This document shows positions 1 through 14,680 of a stretch of 64,000 nucleotides of DNA, piece by piece; the first letter of the stretch is position 1; each line of letters starts with the position of its first letter. The DNA comes from Pipra filicauda (taxonomy: Eukaryota > Chordata > Aves > Passeriformes > Pipridae), in contig NW_024104285.1 of NCBI RefSeq assembly GCF_003945595.2, positions 744,001 to 808,000 on the forward strand, in the 5' to 3' direction. The position numbers and the translations under genes are program-made. The notes below the pieces were generated by a model. The model was not told the origin of the DNA. It did no database searches and worked only from the letters and a program-made list of their open reading frames with translations.

Positions 1-2277
1 AATTTAAGAATGAAATATTGATCTACAGTATATTGTAAATGTAAAGAATATTCTAAATATGCAGAATATTCTATAGAAAAAGTGTGTGCCATTGGAAGAG
101 ATCTGCAACATGCACTCTCTACTCGTTAGCACATATTTTAGCATAGGGCTTAGACTTGCTTTGAGATTATCAACCCTGATGGTGCTGAATATAAAAAATG
201 TCAATATAATTAGTCATCTCCAGCAGAAAATAATTTTTTCCATTTTTTTTCCCTGTCTGGAGGAGGGGATGAACTGGTTTTCAGTTACTCTTTATCATTT
301 CAGTTTCTATTTTTGCCTTCGACTGGGAACATTTACCAATTACTTTTTTCCATCTTGTATTTAGGGATGGGCTATTTTATGAGATAAGTCTTTGTAACAG
401 AAATGCCCTGATGAACCAGAGTGAACTGATGGTAATTCAGCAAAAGCTACTCCTTGACTGATGGTCAAGGAATAGGACATAGAACTGTACATGGTCAGCT
501 TTGGATATAAAGTGAGCTACTTATAGTGCTAATCCACACTGTCTTAATTAAGACATTACAAGTGTTCAGTGTAGAAACTTCATATTGAATACTCTGGATA
601 AGGGACATATATATGAACAGATTCTGTTTGGCTTTGCATTGGTGCAACTACAATTTATGAAAATATACAATGGTACACAGAAATTCAGAACACAGACAGT
701 TGTTCTGATCCTTCCCTTCTTTGAGAAAAAAAAAATCTCAAAAAAAATACATCATTGCAATGATATCTAGGCAAGAGAGTGCAATTTAAATGTATAGTTA
801 CCATCATAGATGTATGTATGGGCTGTATAACCACAGGGAAATCACGGATTTTCAATTTCCCTTGAATGTGTTTATTATTAGAAAGTGTTACCAGAGTATT
901 GTTTGTTGTAGGAGAAGAGAATCCTGTTCAAGTTTTTAATGAATCTCTTGAGAGATTCATCAGATTTACAGGTTAAAAAATCTGTAAACATTCTACTGGG
1001 AGTAATCATTAAAGAGAAGATGAATGTGAGTTATCTGTACACTTATTCTGAAACAGAAACCCTGAAGATGATTTACAGACCAAAGAGCTGTTTGTCTTTA
1101 AATGGTCTGTACTGCTGCAGTCTGCAATGAAATACGTATGATTAAAAGTAAGTCTGTTTGCAAGATGAGAACCAGTTCCACTGTTTCCTTTGGAGAATTT
1201 TATAGGTAAGACAGCATTGATCTGAATTTGAAGGGAAGAAACCTGGGACAAATGTTTCCTTCATTTCTAGATTAAAAAAAGCATTAGAGTGGAAGAAAAA
1301 AATCCTTACTGCATAGATAATCAACTTGGAGGGCCTTGTGTTGGAAATCTGCTTTTCTAAATCAAATAAAAATTAATTGATAAGAGGTCTGTAGATCAAA
1401 TAAATAAATTCAATCCTCAGATGAGTTACTTTTTTGGTAAATCTAAAAAGTGACATCACAGGGCTGTTAAAAGATTTGCCTTTCCACGAGGCACTTCGTA
1501 CCCTTGATTATGCACTCAAGCTTGACTGACCCAGCAGCATGCTAGACAAAGTTTATAATTTGTGATGAAACAGTTTGGATAATAATTTTTTTTTTTAATC
1601 CGGAGTATTACAGAGACAGTGAAGGGTACAATTTTGAATATACTGGTCAAAAAGTATTTCTAAACTAATAAATGAAGAATTGTTCCTTCAAACATTTTAA
1701 TTGGTCACCTAAGATTCCACTGAACATATTTTTGTAGTTAATATCTCCTGCTTCTTCAGAAAACTCCAGGCCTGCCATGGAGAAGACAGTTTGCAGTTGG
1801 GGTGAATTTCGACATTAGTTTTGTTTTGGTGGTGTAACTCTTCAGTGAAGCACAAATGGACTGAAAACTTGAAAAACAACGAAATGTGAACTGTGTCCCA
1901 ACCGCATCTGTTGGACATAACAGAAGTAGTTTCACAGTCATTCAGCTTTCCAAGAGGTCACCCCCTTTGCAAATAATATGCATAACAAACTGCTGTATTC
2001 ACAGTGCCTCATCATTATGAACAGTGTGCATTTCAGCTGACACTGCCATGCACAACATGATGTTACCAGTTTAGTACATGACTGTGAACCTGATCCTATT
2101 GTCATACTGGAAATATTCAAGACTCCAAAATGAAATCACTCTGACACCAAGAGGATTAATACTTCTGCTGAATTTCCTCAGTATTTTGTAAAGATTACCT
2201 ACTCCGTACTATTTTTTTTTTTCCTAGAAAAGTGTATGTGCATTGAATTTTAGTCTATTCTATTTTTTCTATTAGAA

Positions 2278-2291
2278 GTGTGTGTGTGTGT
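2278..2291. repeat. (GT)7 microsatellite
   Basis: Seven uninterrupted GT units directly visible in otherwise unique AT-rich sequence. Confidence 0.9.
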
Positions 2292-3887
2292 TTCGATGTC
2301 TATGCATGGACATGCTGTGGTCATGAAAGTTGTAACTTATGTCCTTGGTCTGAGCTAAACATTGGGCTTAAAGGCTCTGAACAAGCTTCTTCATGAAGCA
2401 GTCCCAGTGAAAATTCATCTCTGACCTGAAATACCCATGAGCAGAATCCTCTTGAGCAAACCTCAGCCATGGCATTTGTAACAGTGTGCCTGATGATGAA
2501 GGTAAATCAAGACAAGAATGAGAACGTCAAGTCTGCTCTAGCTTAAGACTGAAATGTCAGAAAATGTGAAGGAATGTACTCATTCATGTAGAATCATTTT
2601 TGTGATGTGGCCTGTTGGTGGAAGATTAATGAAAAAGCCTTGTGACGTGTTTTGTGCTGGCGTTGTGTTTGGGTATGTCTTAAATATCAGTGGTGCAACG
2701 TGTTAGATCTTATGTTCTTTATGTTTCCTTTTACAAGAATTTACATTTGTACTGTCATTTCTCTAGATGACTGGAAAGCATTTTGCCAATTTTTATGTAT
2801 CCATTATCCACTGCCACCTTTCTGCACCTGTTTGTCTCCCACTGACTCCTACTTTTCCACAGATATGGACCCTAAAAGGAACATTTCTTGCTATGAAAGC
2901 AATATGCGCCAAGAGATGATTTGCAATCCTATGACTATTTCCTTCGCAAAGGCTTGCAAGATTTTAGGAAAAATGCCAGCTAGTGCACAGACAGTTTGGC
3001 TCTATAAGCCCAGCATTAAGATTAACAAGTTGTAAATAGCTGCATGTTGCCATTAGTTCAAAACCCTGCTGCTTTCAGGACACGATGAGGACTGTAATAA
3101 GAATGTTGTTCATTGCTTGTTGTATTTTTTTCCTTCTCTTGCACAGCACTTAACTGAAGAGTAAGTTTTAAAAGTTGGATGGCTTGTGATGGGGTCCTGA
3201 TGTGATTCTCTCATCTTACTGACCAGCGTGTTGCTGGTAGAACTCTAACAAACAGATCACTGAGATGAGGGGAAAAAACACCAAAGCCAAACCTGCCACT
3301 GGTTTTTTGAACAAGTTTTTATAGGAAGGAATTTGTAATCCTGGATATTTTTTTTTTCCTTCAAAAATAAATACAGTGTTAAGAGAATATATTTACAGTA
3401 TCTCATGTAAACATTCATATATGTATAAGGCTTTCTTACAACTATATGAATCTGCACATCTTGATTGATGTCTGTTGAGCTGTGCTAGCTTATAAAAAAC
3501 ATGGATTGTATCTAGCATATGCCACTCAAAGTTACAGTATCTCTGTTTTTCAGACATGTATAAAAATTCAACTTGGTGTATTTAATGAAACAAAATATTT
3601 TCAGAGTTTAAGAGATGCTTAGTTTGTTTTGAGAATGTCTAATGTATTAACTTTTGCATGGATTGCTCAGTGAAGCGGCCAACTTTGGAAAAAGGTTGGT
3701 AAATTAATCTGTATTAGTGTATTTTTTTCATGAAACAATCAGTTTCATGACAGCTTGATCCTGACCGAGGAAGAGGTAGTCTATCAAAATTTGGAATTCT
3801 ACGTGACTACTTCTTTCCAAAAGAAAGCACCAACATTGATCATTAAGAGACCTTACCCTTGAATTTACTATATAAGGAGCTGATGAT

Positions 3888-3911
3888 CATTCATTCATTC
3901 ATTCATTCATT
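3888..3911. repeat. (CATT)6 microsatellite
   Basis: Six perfect tandem CATT units followed by a short T run. A simple tetranucleotide repeat, probably length-polymorphic. Confidence 0.92.
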
Positions 3912-6900
3912 TTTGCCCATTTTATTTTGGATGGGGTGGAGGGACAGAGGAGAGTGCCTAGTATTAGCTGGGAGCACAGTGTTGTGCTGCTGTCTGAGCC
4001 ATGTCTGCCTTAATTGTGGAAAATTTACAGTGGGGCTGAAAAGAACCACCTGCGTAGGGAAGAATTAGAGCAGAATCTTGGAGGAGAATTTCGTAGTTGT
4101 GAGATGGCAAGGTTGTAGAAGTGGATGGTTGGAACACCACAGTACTGAGATGAATATGCTGCAATACCAAGGCAAAGTGCCAGGATGAAGGGAATGTGTT
4201 CAAAGAAACTGTGGCGATGGAGCTTCGCAATAAGGAGAAGCTTTGAGGCAAGACACTGAAGTACTGACAATATCCAAATGCCAAGCTAGCAGGGAACACA
4301 AACCAAGGCAAAACATTAAATTCTCATGGAGAAGCACCCAAGTGCTGAAGGAAAATGCTAAAATGTTCAGATCAAATGGATGGTTATAATTCAAAGTGCT
4401 TAAGAGGCAAAAGCAGAAGTGCAGAGTTGAACAGTGTCAAACTGGCTGAACAGGGGAAGTGTGGAAGCTGGCAGATTAGCTCTGGTCTTTGAAACTAAGT
4501 TTTTAGGGAAGCTGATGTTACAGTTCAGTCTGATTTTGATTGACAGTCTCCTTATGGCAACATCAGAAGATTTATTGGTGTTTTAGTACAAGTGGGTTAC
4601 TTTTACCAAAGCATGGGATAGCAGTAGTTGTTCTAACACAGAAGACTACTGGGTTTTACTGAAAAGTGATGTGTGGGGTAGAGAAGTGCATCCCTCACAG
4701 TATTTGCTGTGTATCAAATTCAAAGGGGGAAATATTCCCAGAAGAATTCTCCTTAGGAGGCTTAAAGTCTACAGTATCCTACCCAATGCCACCAACATAC
4801 CTTAAGATCAAAGGCTTGTTTAATAGCTATATGACATGTTTGCAAGTTTATAGGGTATGAATCCTACTGTTAAAAAGATCTTCAGGAAAGGTTACCCAAA
4901 CCTATCCCCAGCCTGTTTCATTTCTGTAAAGACAGGGCATGATAATTCAAGAAAAGGGACTTGGTTTTAATATTTAGAAGTGTACAGTTTCTTCAATATT
5001 CAGCTTATGAATATTCATATATTTTTTGTCTGTATGTCTTTATTTTAGAAGCAGCCAGGGCACTATAAGATAATTGGTGTTCTGTGACTGGTAAAACTTG
5101 TTGAAGGGAAATGAGATACAGGTTTTAGCAGAGAGGAAGACAAAGCCCTTCTAGCTTATTTTCAGGCAAAATGTGGTGAAACTGTAGAAAGGGGGAGATG
5201 GGTGTAAAATTCACAGAGACTCAACTCAACCCTAAGTAAACTTGCCTCACTCTAATAATGGCTGAAGGACCAGAGTGATGACAATTTGTGTGTGAAATTG
5301 TATCTATGTAAAACAATGCATGTTTGTCATGGTTCAGTGCACCTTGAAAGAAAACACTGTATGTGCTATACACGTGGTGTTGTCCATGGGGTTGGTAAGA
5401 GGCCATTTAACTCTGCATTTACTTTCATTAGAAATTGCTCTGTCTGCAGTTGTACCAATTATTGCTTTATTGTAGGGGCTGCCTCGGACTGCCAACAATG
5501 CTTTTTTCATTGTCGCAGAGCTTTTCTATAGAGAGAAGATTTTTAGTACAATGTTAAGAGCAGTTTATTCTTCTTTTTTCTTTAATTTAAGGGTTTTACG
5601 GGTTTGATTAGTGTGCCAGTTATCAGTATGACAGAAATGCTGCCTCACCTGACACAACCAGTGTTGTTTCACTTTTCTTCACCTGTTTGTTCAGATAGCA
5701 AGTGACAGACACTTCCAGAGTACACGGTATCTTGTGTTCTGTGCACATTCTTACAGATTGATTGCCACAAAACATAGATCCAATATCAAATATGGAAAAT
5801 ATATTTTGATTACCCTCTTCTGTAATGTCATTTCATGGAATAAGAGCAGTGATGCCTAGTGTGAGGTTTGAAAATGTTCAGGGTCTAAATCACACAGATG
5901 TGTATGGAAGGATCCCTCAGCTTGGAAAAGAATGATCTTGGAGCAGCCAAAATTTTCCCTTTACCCTTCAATGGTTTACAGTATTGGTCTGTAGCCCTGA
6001 ACACATTGTAACTCCAGAGGCACTGGAAGTTTGTGGGAGAATTGCTGGAGATTCAGAACAAAATTTGTACATGATCCAAGCCTCTCTTGGGCAAATACAG
6101 CATACTGTAAACTTGGGAAGAGTGTATGTTATGTAACCAGGCTCAGCTTCACAGCTGATTTAGAAAAAAATGACATCTTACTTCCCAGAATGAGATTTGG
6201 GGAAGGAAATTTTGTCTTGATCAAATGCAGCAGCTGCTGCAGTTTAGATTCAAGTGTGATGCAAATCAAGCCCCCATTTCTACTCTGTTCCGTTCTGCCC
6301 AAACAGGGGACCATTGTTGGTTTGGTTCTTTTTTTCAGAGAACCAGTCTGTGCTTTGACCCCAGTAATTACAAATGATTTTTAAAAAAAAAATAATTATA
6401 CAAGTTCTACCATATTGTGATGACACATATAAACAGTTTAAAAATACTTAAGTGATGAATTTCTGTTGTAAGAGCCAGCTGCAGAGTACTTATAACTGGA
6501 GTATGTTAAACCATTTAAATATTCCAAACATTATGTACAACAGATCTTGTACTAATTCATTATGAAAACAGCAATTTCATTTAATCATTTATTAGCTATT
6601 TATAAGGTGTCTGCATATTAAGTATGCATACAGATTGTTGTTCAACCTGGCGACCAGTATAATGCTTGCAGAAGTGTCACCCGTGTGTAATCACTGATGA
6701 TTTTTTTTTGGTGATCGTTGTTCTCAATTACTAGTTACCAGCACAACTGTGTGGTTCTGAGACTTGTCTGTGTAATATAGTAAATGAGTCTTTGTCTCAG
6801 TAAGAGGGGAAAAAAAACCCCAACAAGTTGCTTAAAACAATAGTCAAAGTTGAATGTAAGTCATTCATTACTCGGTTCTGTCCACTCATGGAATGTGGAT

Positions 6901-9900
6901 TTACCACATGAAGACAATGAAGCAAATTGCCCAGAAACACTGTAAAATCTCTGTCCTTAGAGTTTTTTAAGGACCAACTGGCCAAAGCCTGAAGGAATCT
7001 GGTCTGTGTTGGGTACTGACACATCTCTGTGCAGATTGGACTGCAGCCCTTTTAAGGACCGTTCCAACATGAAGGATTCAGTGACTTCTTACAAAGTCAC
7101 AGTGGGGGACTAAGCAGAATGCTGTTAGTTATCTGTTGTGTTTCCAAGGTTGTTAAACATAGTTTAATTGTAGAATACAATGTTGGACTGTGATTAAAAA
7201 AAAAAAAAATCCAGAGGAAGCAAACTGTGCAGTACTCTGTCATTCTACGCTGGTGTATCTTGATCACTGGTATTTTTACCACACTGCTGTAGGGCTTTGT
7301 TTTTATTTTTACATGACTGACATGTGAGTTTCAGCTTTTCTGTTGTGATAATGAGCTCCTTTGATGGGTCTTGCTGTACTGTAGGTGTAGGGTGCCATAG
7401 GATCCAACTTCTATTAGCAGAATACTGTTTGCTACATATCTTGCACATATATCTGAATCATCTCACTTATTTGATGATTCAATCTTTGAGAACATTAATC
7501 AAGAATTTGCCACCAAAGTTAAAAGTATGCAAGGCTTTAGGCTCCCAAATCCTACAGCCATGACTCTTATCTGTGTCCCATAAATATTTACTATTTTGGA
7601 AATAGTAATGTGTATTTTCACATATTGCAAAGATCTTGGCTTGAGCTCTAAACAGCTTTACAGCATAATGTGAAATGCTAATGCTAACAATAAATAAATG
7701 TATGGTGTGCAAAAGGGAACACAGAACCATCTTGCTAAAATTTACCTGATAAGGTTCAGACCATACTCTTCTGTGCCCACCCACATGATTCTCTGCCTGC
7801 TGCATAAACCAGTATGTGCAGATTGAACATAACCAGTAAAATTCTTAAAGATTGTTATAATTGTAACTAACAGGATTGTTTTTCAAATCTAGTCTTACTC
7901 CTATGAGTATGTGAAAACTGCAAGAGAACTTGTAGCTCTTAGCAGTTGTGACTCTTGTTATTGCAAACACCTCACCGCATAGTCCTTTTCATATATGTAC
8001 TTACAGACCATTTAAATCTTGTAAAGAGGATGGGAAAGGGATAAGATTGTATTGCAAAAAATAATTTTCTCACACATCTCAGAACTTACATTTTTTATTT
8101 TTTCCTTCCCAAGTAGATAAATATAAAAATTTCTCTTGACAGCAAAGAATTGATAGACTACTGAAGATTTCAAAACTCCAGCAGATTCCCATAGTGATAC
8201 ATTACTTTGTTCTTTCAATGTTAAAGTCTTAGATGCAAATTTTTAGCACTGAAGTATTTGAGCACAGCTATACTATGCATTTCTTGTGAGGTGCCTTGCA
8301 TAGACAATGAAAATGTGAATTATTCACAGAGATTTGGCATTGTTTGTGATGCTCTGTGCCAGTGCACCTGCATTAGCTTCTCTTTTTAATACCTGTATTG
8401 TTGCCATTTTAGTGGAAACTGGGTCTACATTTTGTTGTAAATGTCTATATTCATGGATTCCATTTGCCTTTTCTGATCTATAGATATATAGAAAGTCATC
8501 AAATGATAAAATCAAATGGCAGACAAGGAGAACTGTGAAAAGCCAGAATCTTAAGTCACACATCAGTGCCTGTGGGTCTTCAGCAAAGTGGCACAACATG
8601 GCATTCAATCAAAATTAATATCATTTAAGCAACAGTGATTGAGCATAAAGGATTTCAGGGATTATTGACAGACTGAAAGAAACTGCTGGCTTGCAGTAAT
8701 CAAGCAAACTCATCTGGCTATTAATTGCCAGGAATACCTGCAATGAAGTGTTCATTGCTGTTAGAGCTTGATATTGATGGATACAATTGTATAGATTCTT
8801 TCTGCATAACAAACATTCATTTGCTGTTTATTAATTTTTTTCAGCATTAGTTCCTATCACCTAAATACATTTCCAAAAATAGAAAAGAGGAAGGAAATTA
8901 TCTAAAATTATCTACAAGGGCTTGTATAAAGTGCTGCTTTTGCTGCTGCCTTGAAGAAATGTGCCAGTTACAGGCATCAGTGACTGACTCCCAAACCCAG
9001 CATAAAACCAACAAGGATCCAGCAATGATGATACCAAACAAAACACAGCAAATAAAAAGATAAAGGTTCATAAAAATATTTGTGTATCAGCTTGCCTGGC
9101 ACCCCAAAGAACTTTTTGCTGGAGAAGCAACATCATTTTACATACATTTTGGTGCTCTGAAAATGAAGTTTAAAATGAACATAATCTGCTTGTCCTTCCA
9201 TTTATGCTCTTGTTATACCAGGGCACTTACAGTGACTTAAATGAAATTACTTTCTGGTGAAATATGAAATTATACTGTCTTTAATGTTACTTTTTGTAAC
9301 ATTAACTTCCAGAAGCCCATTGCCTGAATTCAGAACAAACTGTTCCTTGAATGTGTGACTACAGTGAATTGTAATACTTTGTTGTGGAAATTATGGGAGG
9401 AAAACCACAGAATACTGAGAACTGAGATCCTAAAAGTGAAGTGTGTGACAGACCATTTCTAACCAGAACAGGCAACCAGTTGTGCAATCCAGTGTCAATA
9501 AGTACAGAAACCAAGGAGCTGAGTTATGATCTTGTATTCCTTACAAAGCAAACCAAAGAGAGGAGAAATCACATTTGTTAGTTGAACAGACCTTGTAAAG
9601 CTCTTCCTTCCATACTGCCTGATTCTGTGTTGTCACGTGAATATCCTTTTATATGCCTTAAGACAGTAATCTCTCTAAATTCCTTTTCAATTTATGCTTA
9701 ACCATGCTGATTTGCATGCACATTGAAAAGGAAATGAGAAACTTTTAAACCAAAAATCTATATTCTTAGAATTTGATATTCATGCACATTTTTATGCACG
9801 GAATTCCCATTAAGATTACTGCAAGATTTACCTACAAATCTTCCATCCTGGAAGAATGATTAAATTCCCAAAGTTTTATGAGGAATGATGAATCTTGCTT

Positions 9901-12900
9901 TGCAGTTGTCAGTTAATGGTAATGAGAGGGGTGTGCAACCACACTCTGGCATGTGTGAATTGACTGAAAGGTGTGTATGAAACTGGTTTGAAAGCCAGAG
10001 TTGGATCAGAATCCGTGAGTTACTCACGTCTCAGAGGAAATACTTTTTGGTTCAGCTGCGAAATAATTTTTAAATTTTGTTTTTCTGTGGGAAAAACACC
10101 TTTAAAAACATTGTAAATACATGTGAGTGTGTATAAAGCAGGTTTATTACATGAGTATCAGCTAAAATTAGTAGCATGTTTCCTAAATAAATTGTAACAG
10201 TTTAGATAACAAGACTTTGTTTTTGAGGTTACTTTTCAATGTAAAGGACTCATTTGGTCTTTTAGAACTATCAGTTAATCTGAATATGGTCTGTTGCAGG
10301 TGATGTAGCAAAAATTCCCATTCCTATTTAAATAAAAATACATTTCAACTTCAACCCATCCAACTGCAAAATGTCCCAGAACCTCTCCCTATTTAGTTTG
10401 AGCTGTTACACAGTAATATAGACAAATTCTATACCCTGTATTTTATTTTTAAATTATTTCAATGATTTTTATTTATTTATTTATGAAGGTAATGACTCAG
10501 CATATCAAATATTGTGTCTGACATAAATAATAAGTGAGTAACAACAGATGTTTGGAAACAAATGTTACTTGATGTTTAGAATTTATATTATAAAGAATTA
10601 AAAAGTTCTCATTGGTCTTGATTGATGAAGGTGGTGTACAAACATAAATACATGATTCTGGCCTGAAGAATCTGGCCTAAGAATATAAAATGAATGCAAT
10701 GAATAACATCATTCCTGGACAACAGGTATAAAGTACTTTTTCTTATCCTGACATGAAAAAAATTACTATGGATTTCTTACCTCTGTATTATTACATCCTT
10801 TGCAATTTGGAAAGGAGAAAAAAAAAGACCTAAAAGGGAAACATAATCTAGAATATGATATTACTTCTTAGTAACATCTGTCCTTTCTGCCTATAGATAT
10901 CTCTAAGTCCAAAGAAAATACTGGCAAAACAGGGGTTTGATTTTATTGGCTACTTTCACATTGGCAATATATGTCAGAAATTGCCTGAAACCTACCCAAT
11001 AAATCACAGAAATTCTTTTCAAAGCTGTGAATTTAAGTTATCCCTTGTAGTACCTGTGCTTCAGTGTAGTACTTTTATTGATAAAGGATGAGGCACTTGC
11101 AGTGTATTAATTTTTATGCAGTGATCCTATATTTTTACATATACTGATAATTTGGACTAATGGCTTGTGAAAGGGTGTTTTCTTTCATGACCTTGTTCAA
11201 TGTATTTGTTACTTTGAGATTAAAGGGGTTGCTCTGATTCATAAGATTCATTCTGAGCACACAAACCAGACAAAAAGGGGGGAGAGTGTCCCTGTGTGGG
11301 GACTGAAATGTTTGTGGGAGAGACCACGAAGGAATGTGCCAGCAATGACAGCTGCCAGCTGATTGATAAACTCCTTTTTTCCAATTATTTTTATAAGCTG
11401 AATCTAATTTTCATTAACTATCATGCTTCTGATATCACATCTTTTTTCATAAATTCTAGAGGCACAGAATTTATGTTATCAAATATTTTTTTCCTTTTGC
11501 ATTCCTTGTGTTATTTCAGCCCTGATGTATTTTGGAAATGGTTTGGCCAAGTGTGTCACATACAATTGTTATTGACTGTTTCTCATTCTAACTACAGACT
11601 CCGCATGGAAGAGAATGTTCTGATTTATAAAAAGCTATATAATTCTTTCTAGAATTCAGATTCCCAGGATAGCTTCTTTTATATTTTGGATATTGTGGAT
11701 GACAGTAACCTCCAGGGACAGTCCTGTCTGTTACTCCTATGTGATAGCGTGAGTATTCCTGGTTGCATTAATTCTGGACATCTAGAAGTGTCATCAAGAA
11801 TTCCAGGTACTTGTTGGCAGAGTAAGAGAGTTTCATCATTCCAAACATCTTCATTTTTGCCTTTTCAATTAATGCCTAATGCCTCCTGCTTGCATTTTCT
11901 TGGCTTCCTAATTACCTTTAGTTTTCTTTCACTATAAATAAAGGATTAAACCATTGAATTTACAGCGAAAAAGGACTCCAGATTAAAAAGGAAAGAAGAA
12001 AAGAGAAAATCTAATTGGTATAAAAGTTGTATAAATGAAGTTTCTTGTTATTTTTCTTTAAATAATGAATTATTCAGTATTTTGGTGTTAATAATTTAAC
12101 AGAACCCAAAGTAAGATATCAGCAGGACGTATGTGGGATGGGTGGTAGTTCAAGTTTGATCTAAAAGGCTTGCCTTTGTATTGAAGTTGGGTTGAAGCTT
12201 TGATCTATTTATAATGAGTATTCTAAGGGTTTACTAATTATTTTAAACCTGAAGAGAATATCATAGTCCATTTTTCTGTTGGAAAGGAACCAAAAATAAA
12301 CCTTGCTGGAAGGTAAAGGCAGAAAGTCATACAGTTCGGGCACGTTTTTTAAAGTTAAAGCACGACCGCCTACTGGCTATAATTTCTGATAAGTTTGGGG
12401 GGAAAACCTATTTTCTGTCTCCTTTTTGCATTCTATAGCATGAGAAATTTTCTGAGGTACTTCTAACTTCTGACTGGAGATATTCCATCCTTTATATATT
12501 CCATCCATTTAAAAAGTTTGCAGCCACGAAGTTAAGATTCAGATTTTTTTTGTTTTTTTTTTTGTTTTTTTTCTTAGGAATTACACTTAGACAAAATGTG
12601 TACCAATTTGTGTTACCACATTTACTCTATTAACAAATGAAAATAACATACTTATTTATGATTGTGGGATACTAATCCATTTATCAAGGGAAATTGTATA
12701 AAATGGTCATGATGATACACAAATACAACTTTAAAAATAAATATGAATTTATCACTGCTTAGAACATTGCTCAAGATTTGAGAGGTTTTTTTGAAAACCA
12801 GATACTTGTGCCTGATCCATATTTAATTCCATATTTAAAGGCAAGATTCTCATTCCACTTTGTTACAATTTCTTTGTGTGATGATTTTGTCATTCCTCAG

Positions 12901-13791
12901 TGCATAGAGAGAACACAACTGAAAGTGCCTAAGCTGATCATTATGGAACAGGAGTGACAATAATCTGGGGGACAGAAGTCCTCTGGCTGTTTGTCTACAA
13001 GCACTGCAGGATGAAGCCCTAACACCTGAAAATTCTCATTGTGTTTGGGGGTTCATATAAATATTGTTCAAAGCTCTAGTAACAAGCTTAGGGAATTGAT
13101 ATGTATTTGCATTACAGAAAACAGAAATTAATATAAAACAGTTCTGTAGATTCTCTCCTTGAATCAGTGATTTTTAAATTTGCAAGACATAGAAAGTATT
13201 TGTTTTATGCAGATATTTAACTTACTTGATGGTGGGAATGAATATTTTTTCTCACTGAAAAGAGAGATCTATGGTTACACTATGGTAACCATATACTATG
13301 GTATTAAGTGCTATTTACACATGTGAGGAATTCCCCCCTCCCCTATTTCCTAGGAAATTTTCCAGTTTTCAAGGGATGCTGACTAGTTTAATGAATGTAT
13401 AATGCATACAAAATAGTTACTTTTTTTTTTTTCCATTGAAACAGTATTTGGGATTAAAGGTGAACCTCTTTTCATGGTTCAAATCATTTTCATTAGCAGG
13501 AAGGAAAAACATGCCCAATAAGCCTGATACTGCAAGGAATTATTTAAAATAGTTCTGAGGAGCAATTTTTGCCTTTTCAATTATGCAAATACACATCAAG
13601 TTTTTGTCTTTGGCAATCTTTGACTCACAGTAAAAAAACTGACACAGACTTTTTGACCTGACACAAATGTAATAGCTCTGAAGGGGTTTTTCATACCTTT
13701 ACCCTGGCACAAGATTAAAGAAATGGAAGTACTGCATTCCACAAATCAAGCTCATACTTATACCTGTATCTTATCCTTGTGATTAAATTTT

Positions 13792-14680
13792 TATAGAATC
13801 AGAATAATTCACACAGGAAGAAACCTTGAGAGTTTCTAGTCCGATCTCCATCTGCTCAGAGCAATATCAGCAGGGAATTCAAGGCTGATTGCTTTAGGCT
13901 CTGTCCAGTCAGGTCTTAACCTGCATGCAGATTGATTCCACAACCTCTCCTGGCAACCTGTTCCAATGCTTGTTTATCCCATGGGATTGTTTTTTTTTTT
14001 TTTGAGCCATAATATGCAGTCAGAGCCTTCCTCATTTTCAGTTTTTGAGCCTGTCTCTTGTTCTGTCAATGTGCACCTCAGTAAAAGTCCCGACTCTGCC
14101 CTCCTGACATTTTTTCGTGATCACTTTTCTAGTTCCTTCCTGGTTACAAGTTGGTCTCCAGGAAGGCCTAGAGTGAAACCACCACACTTACTCCTTGAAC
14201 CTTTCTTTAGGCTCAAAGACCTTTTCCTAAAGACAAAGACTGAGGCAAAGTTTCTCTTGTCTGTCTTCACTTTCACATCCTGTGTATGTCCTTTCTGTTC
14301 TGGAGCTCAATCACGAGTTTCCTGTGAAACCAAACAAGTCTTATGGGTATATATGCTTATTTTCCTGGGAATGGAGTGTTCTGCTTGCAGAAGATTGCCC
14401 TTAAAGGTCTTCCAGCTTGAGATCCTTTTCCTTTCAGAGCTGCCTCATACAGGGTCTCACCCGCCCTAAAGAAACCCCTGCCTAAACTGAAGTCTGTCCT
14501 CTGAAAGTCCAGCTTCTGTACTTGGCTACTTGCCTCCCTTTGTCCCTCAGGATCTTGGTTGAGTATCACTAGTCCATGGTCATTCCAGGAAAGGATGCCA
14601 TGGGTTATCACACACCTATTTGCTTCCTTTGTGACTAGCACATCCAGCAGTGTGTTTGTTGAAAATCATTATTTCATTCT
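13792..14680 (-). mobile_element. old, fragmented CR1-type LINE remnant (antisense)
   Basis: The left edge has ATAGAATCA, the reverse complement of the CR1 3' terminal repeat. It is followed by diverged text matching avian CR1 3' regions read on the minus strand: 'CTAGTCCGATCTCCATCTGC', 'CACAACCTCTCCTGGCAACC' and 'TGTTCCAATGCTTG'. The match resumes after a T tract (about 13990-14003) with wording typical of the same repeats near 14010-14100. It appears again near 14235-14250 (AAAGACTGAGGCAAAG) and 14490-14660 (GAAGTCTGTCCTCTGAAAGT, later ACATCCAGCAGTGTGT). The open frames here (13966-14469 plus, 14357-14641 minus) are chance frames in the repeat. The 3' terminus and first 200 bases are the secure part; the right half is less certain because it is strongly decayed and has gaps. 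Confidence 0.7.

Larger units (their letters stand above)
1..13791. other. non-coding upstream flank or 5'-UTR intron of PCDH11X
   Basis: AT-rich sequence with frequent stops in all frames. The open frames present are 60 to 130 codons and resemble no protein family I recognise. They lack the codon texture, start context and splice signals of real exons. Simple repeats occur (a GT run near 2278, a CATT run near 3888). I see no CpG-rich island that would mark a promoter. Because the first PCDH11X coding exon starts at a splice acceptor at 34106, this stretch is probably an intron between untranslated 5' exons, or sequence just upstream of the gene. I cannot tell which from this window. Small untranslated exons could be hidden here and would not be visible by eye. 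Confidence 0.6.

Noticed and set aside
941..958. Short inverted repeat (8-base arms around 2 bases)
   Set aside because: Isolated and too short; expected by chance in a window this size.
13271..13292. ATGGTTAC...GTAACCAT inverted repeat
   Set aside because: Eight-base arms with no associated element or direct repeats. Expected by chance.
13966..14469. 167-codon plus-strand open frame
   Set aside because: It lies in an old antisense CR1 remnant and begins before a T homopolymer. The translation has no domain or protein-like composition.
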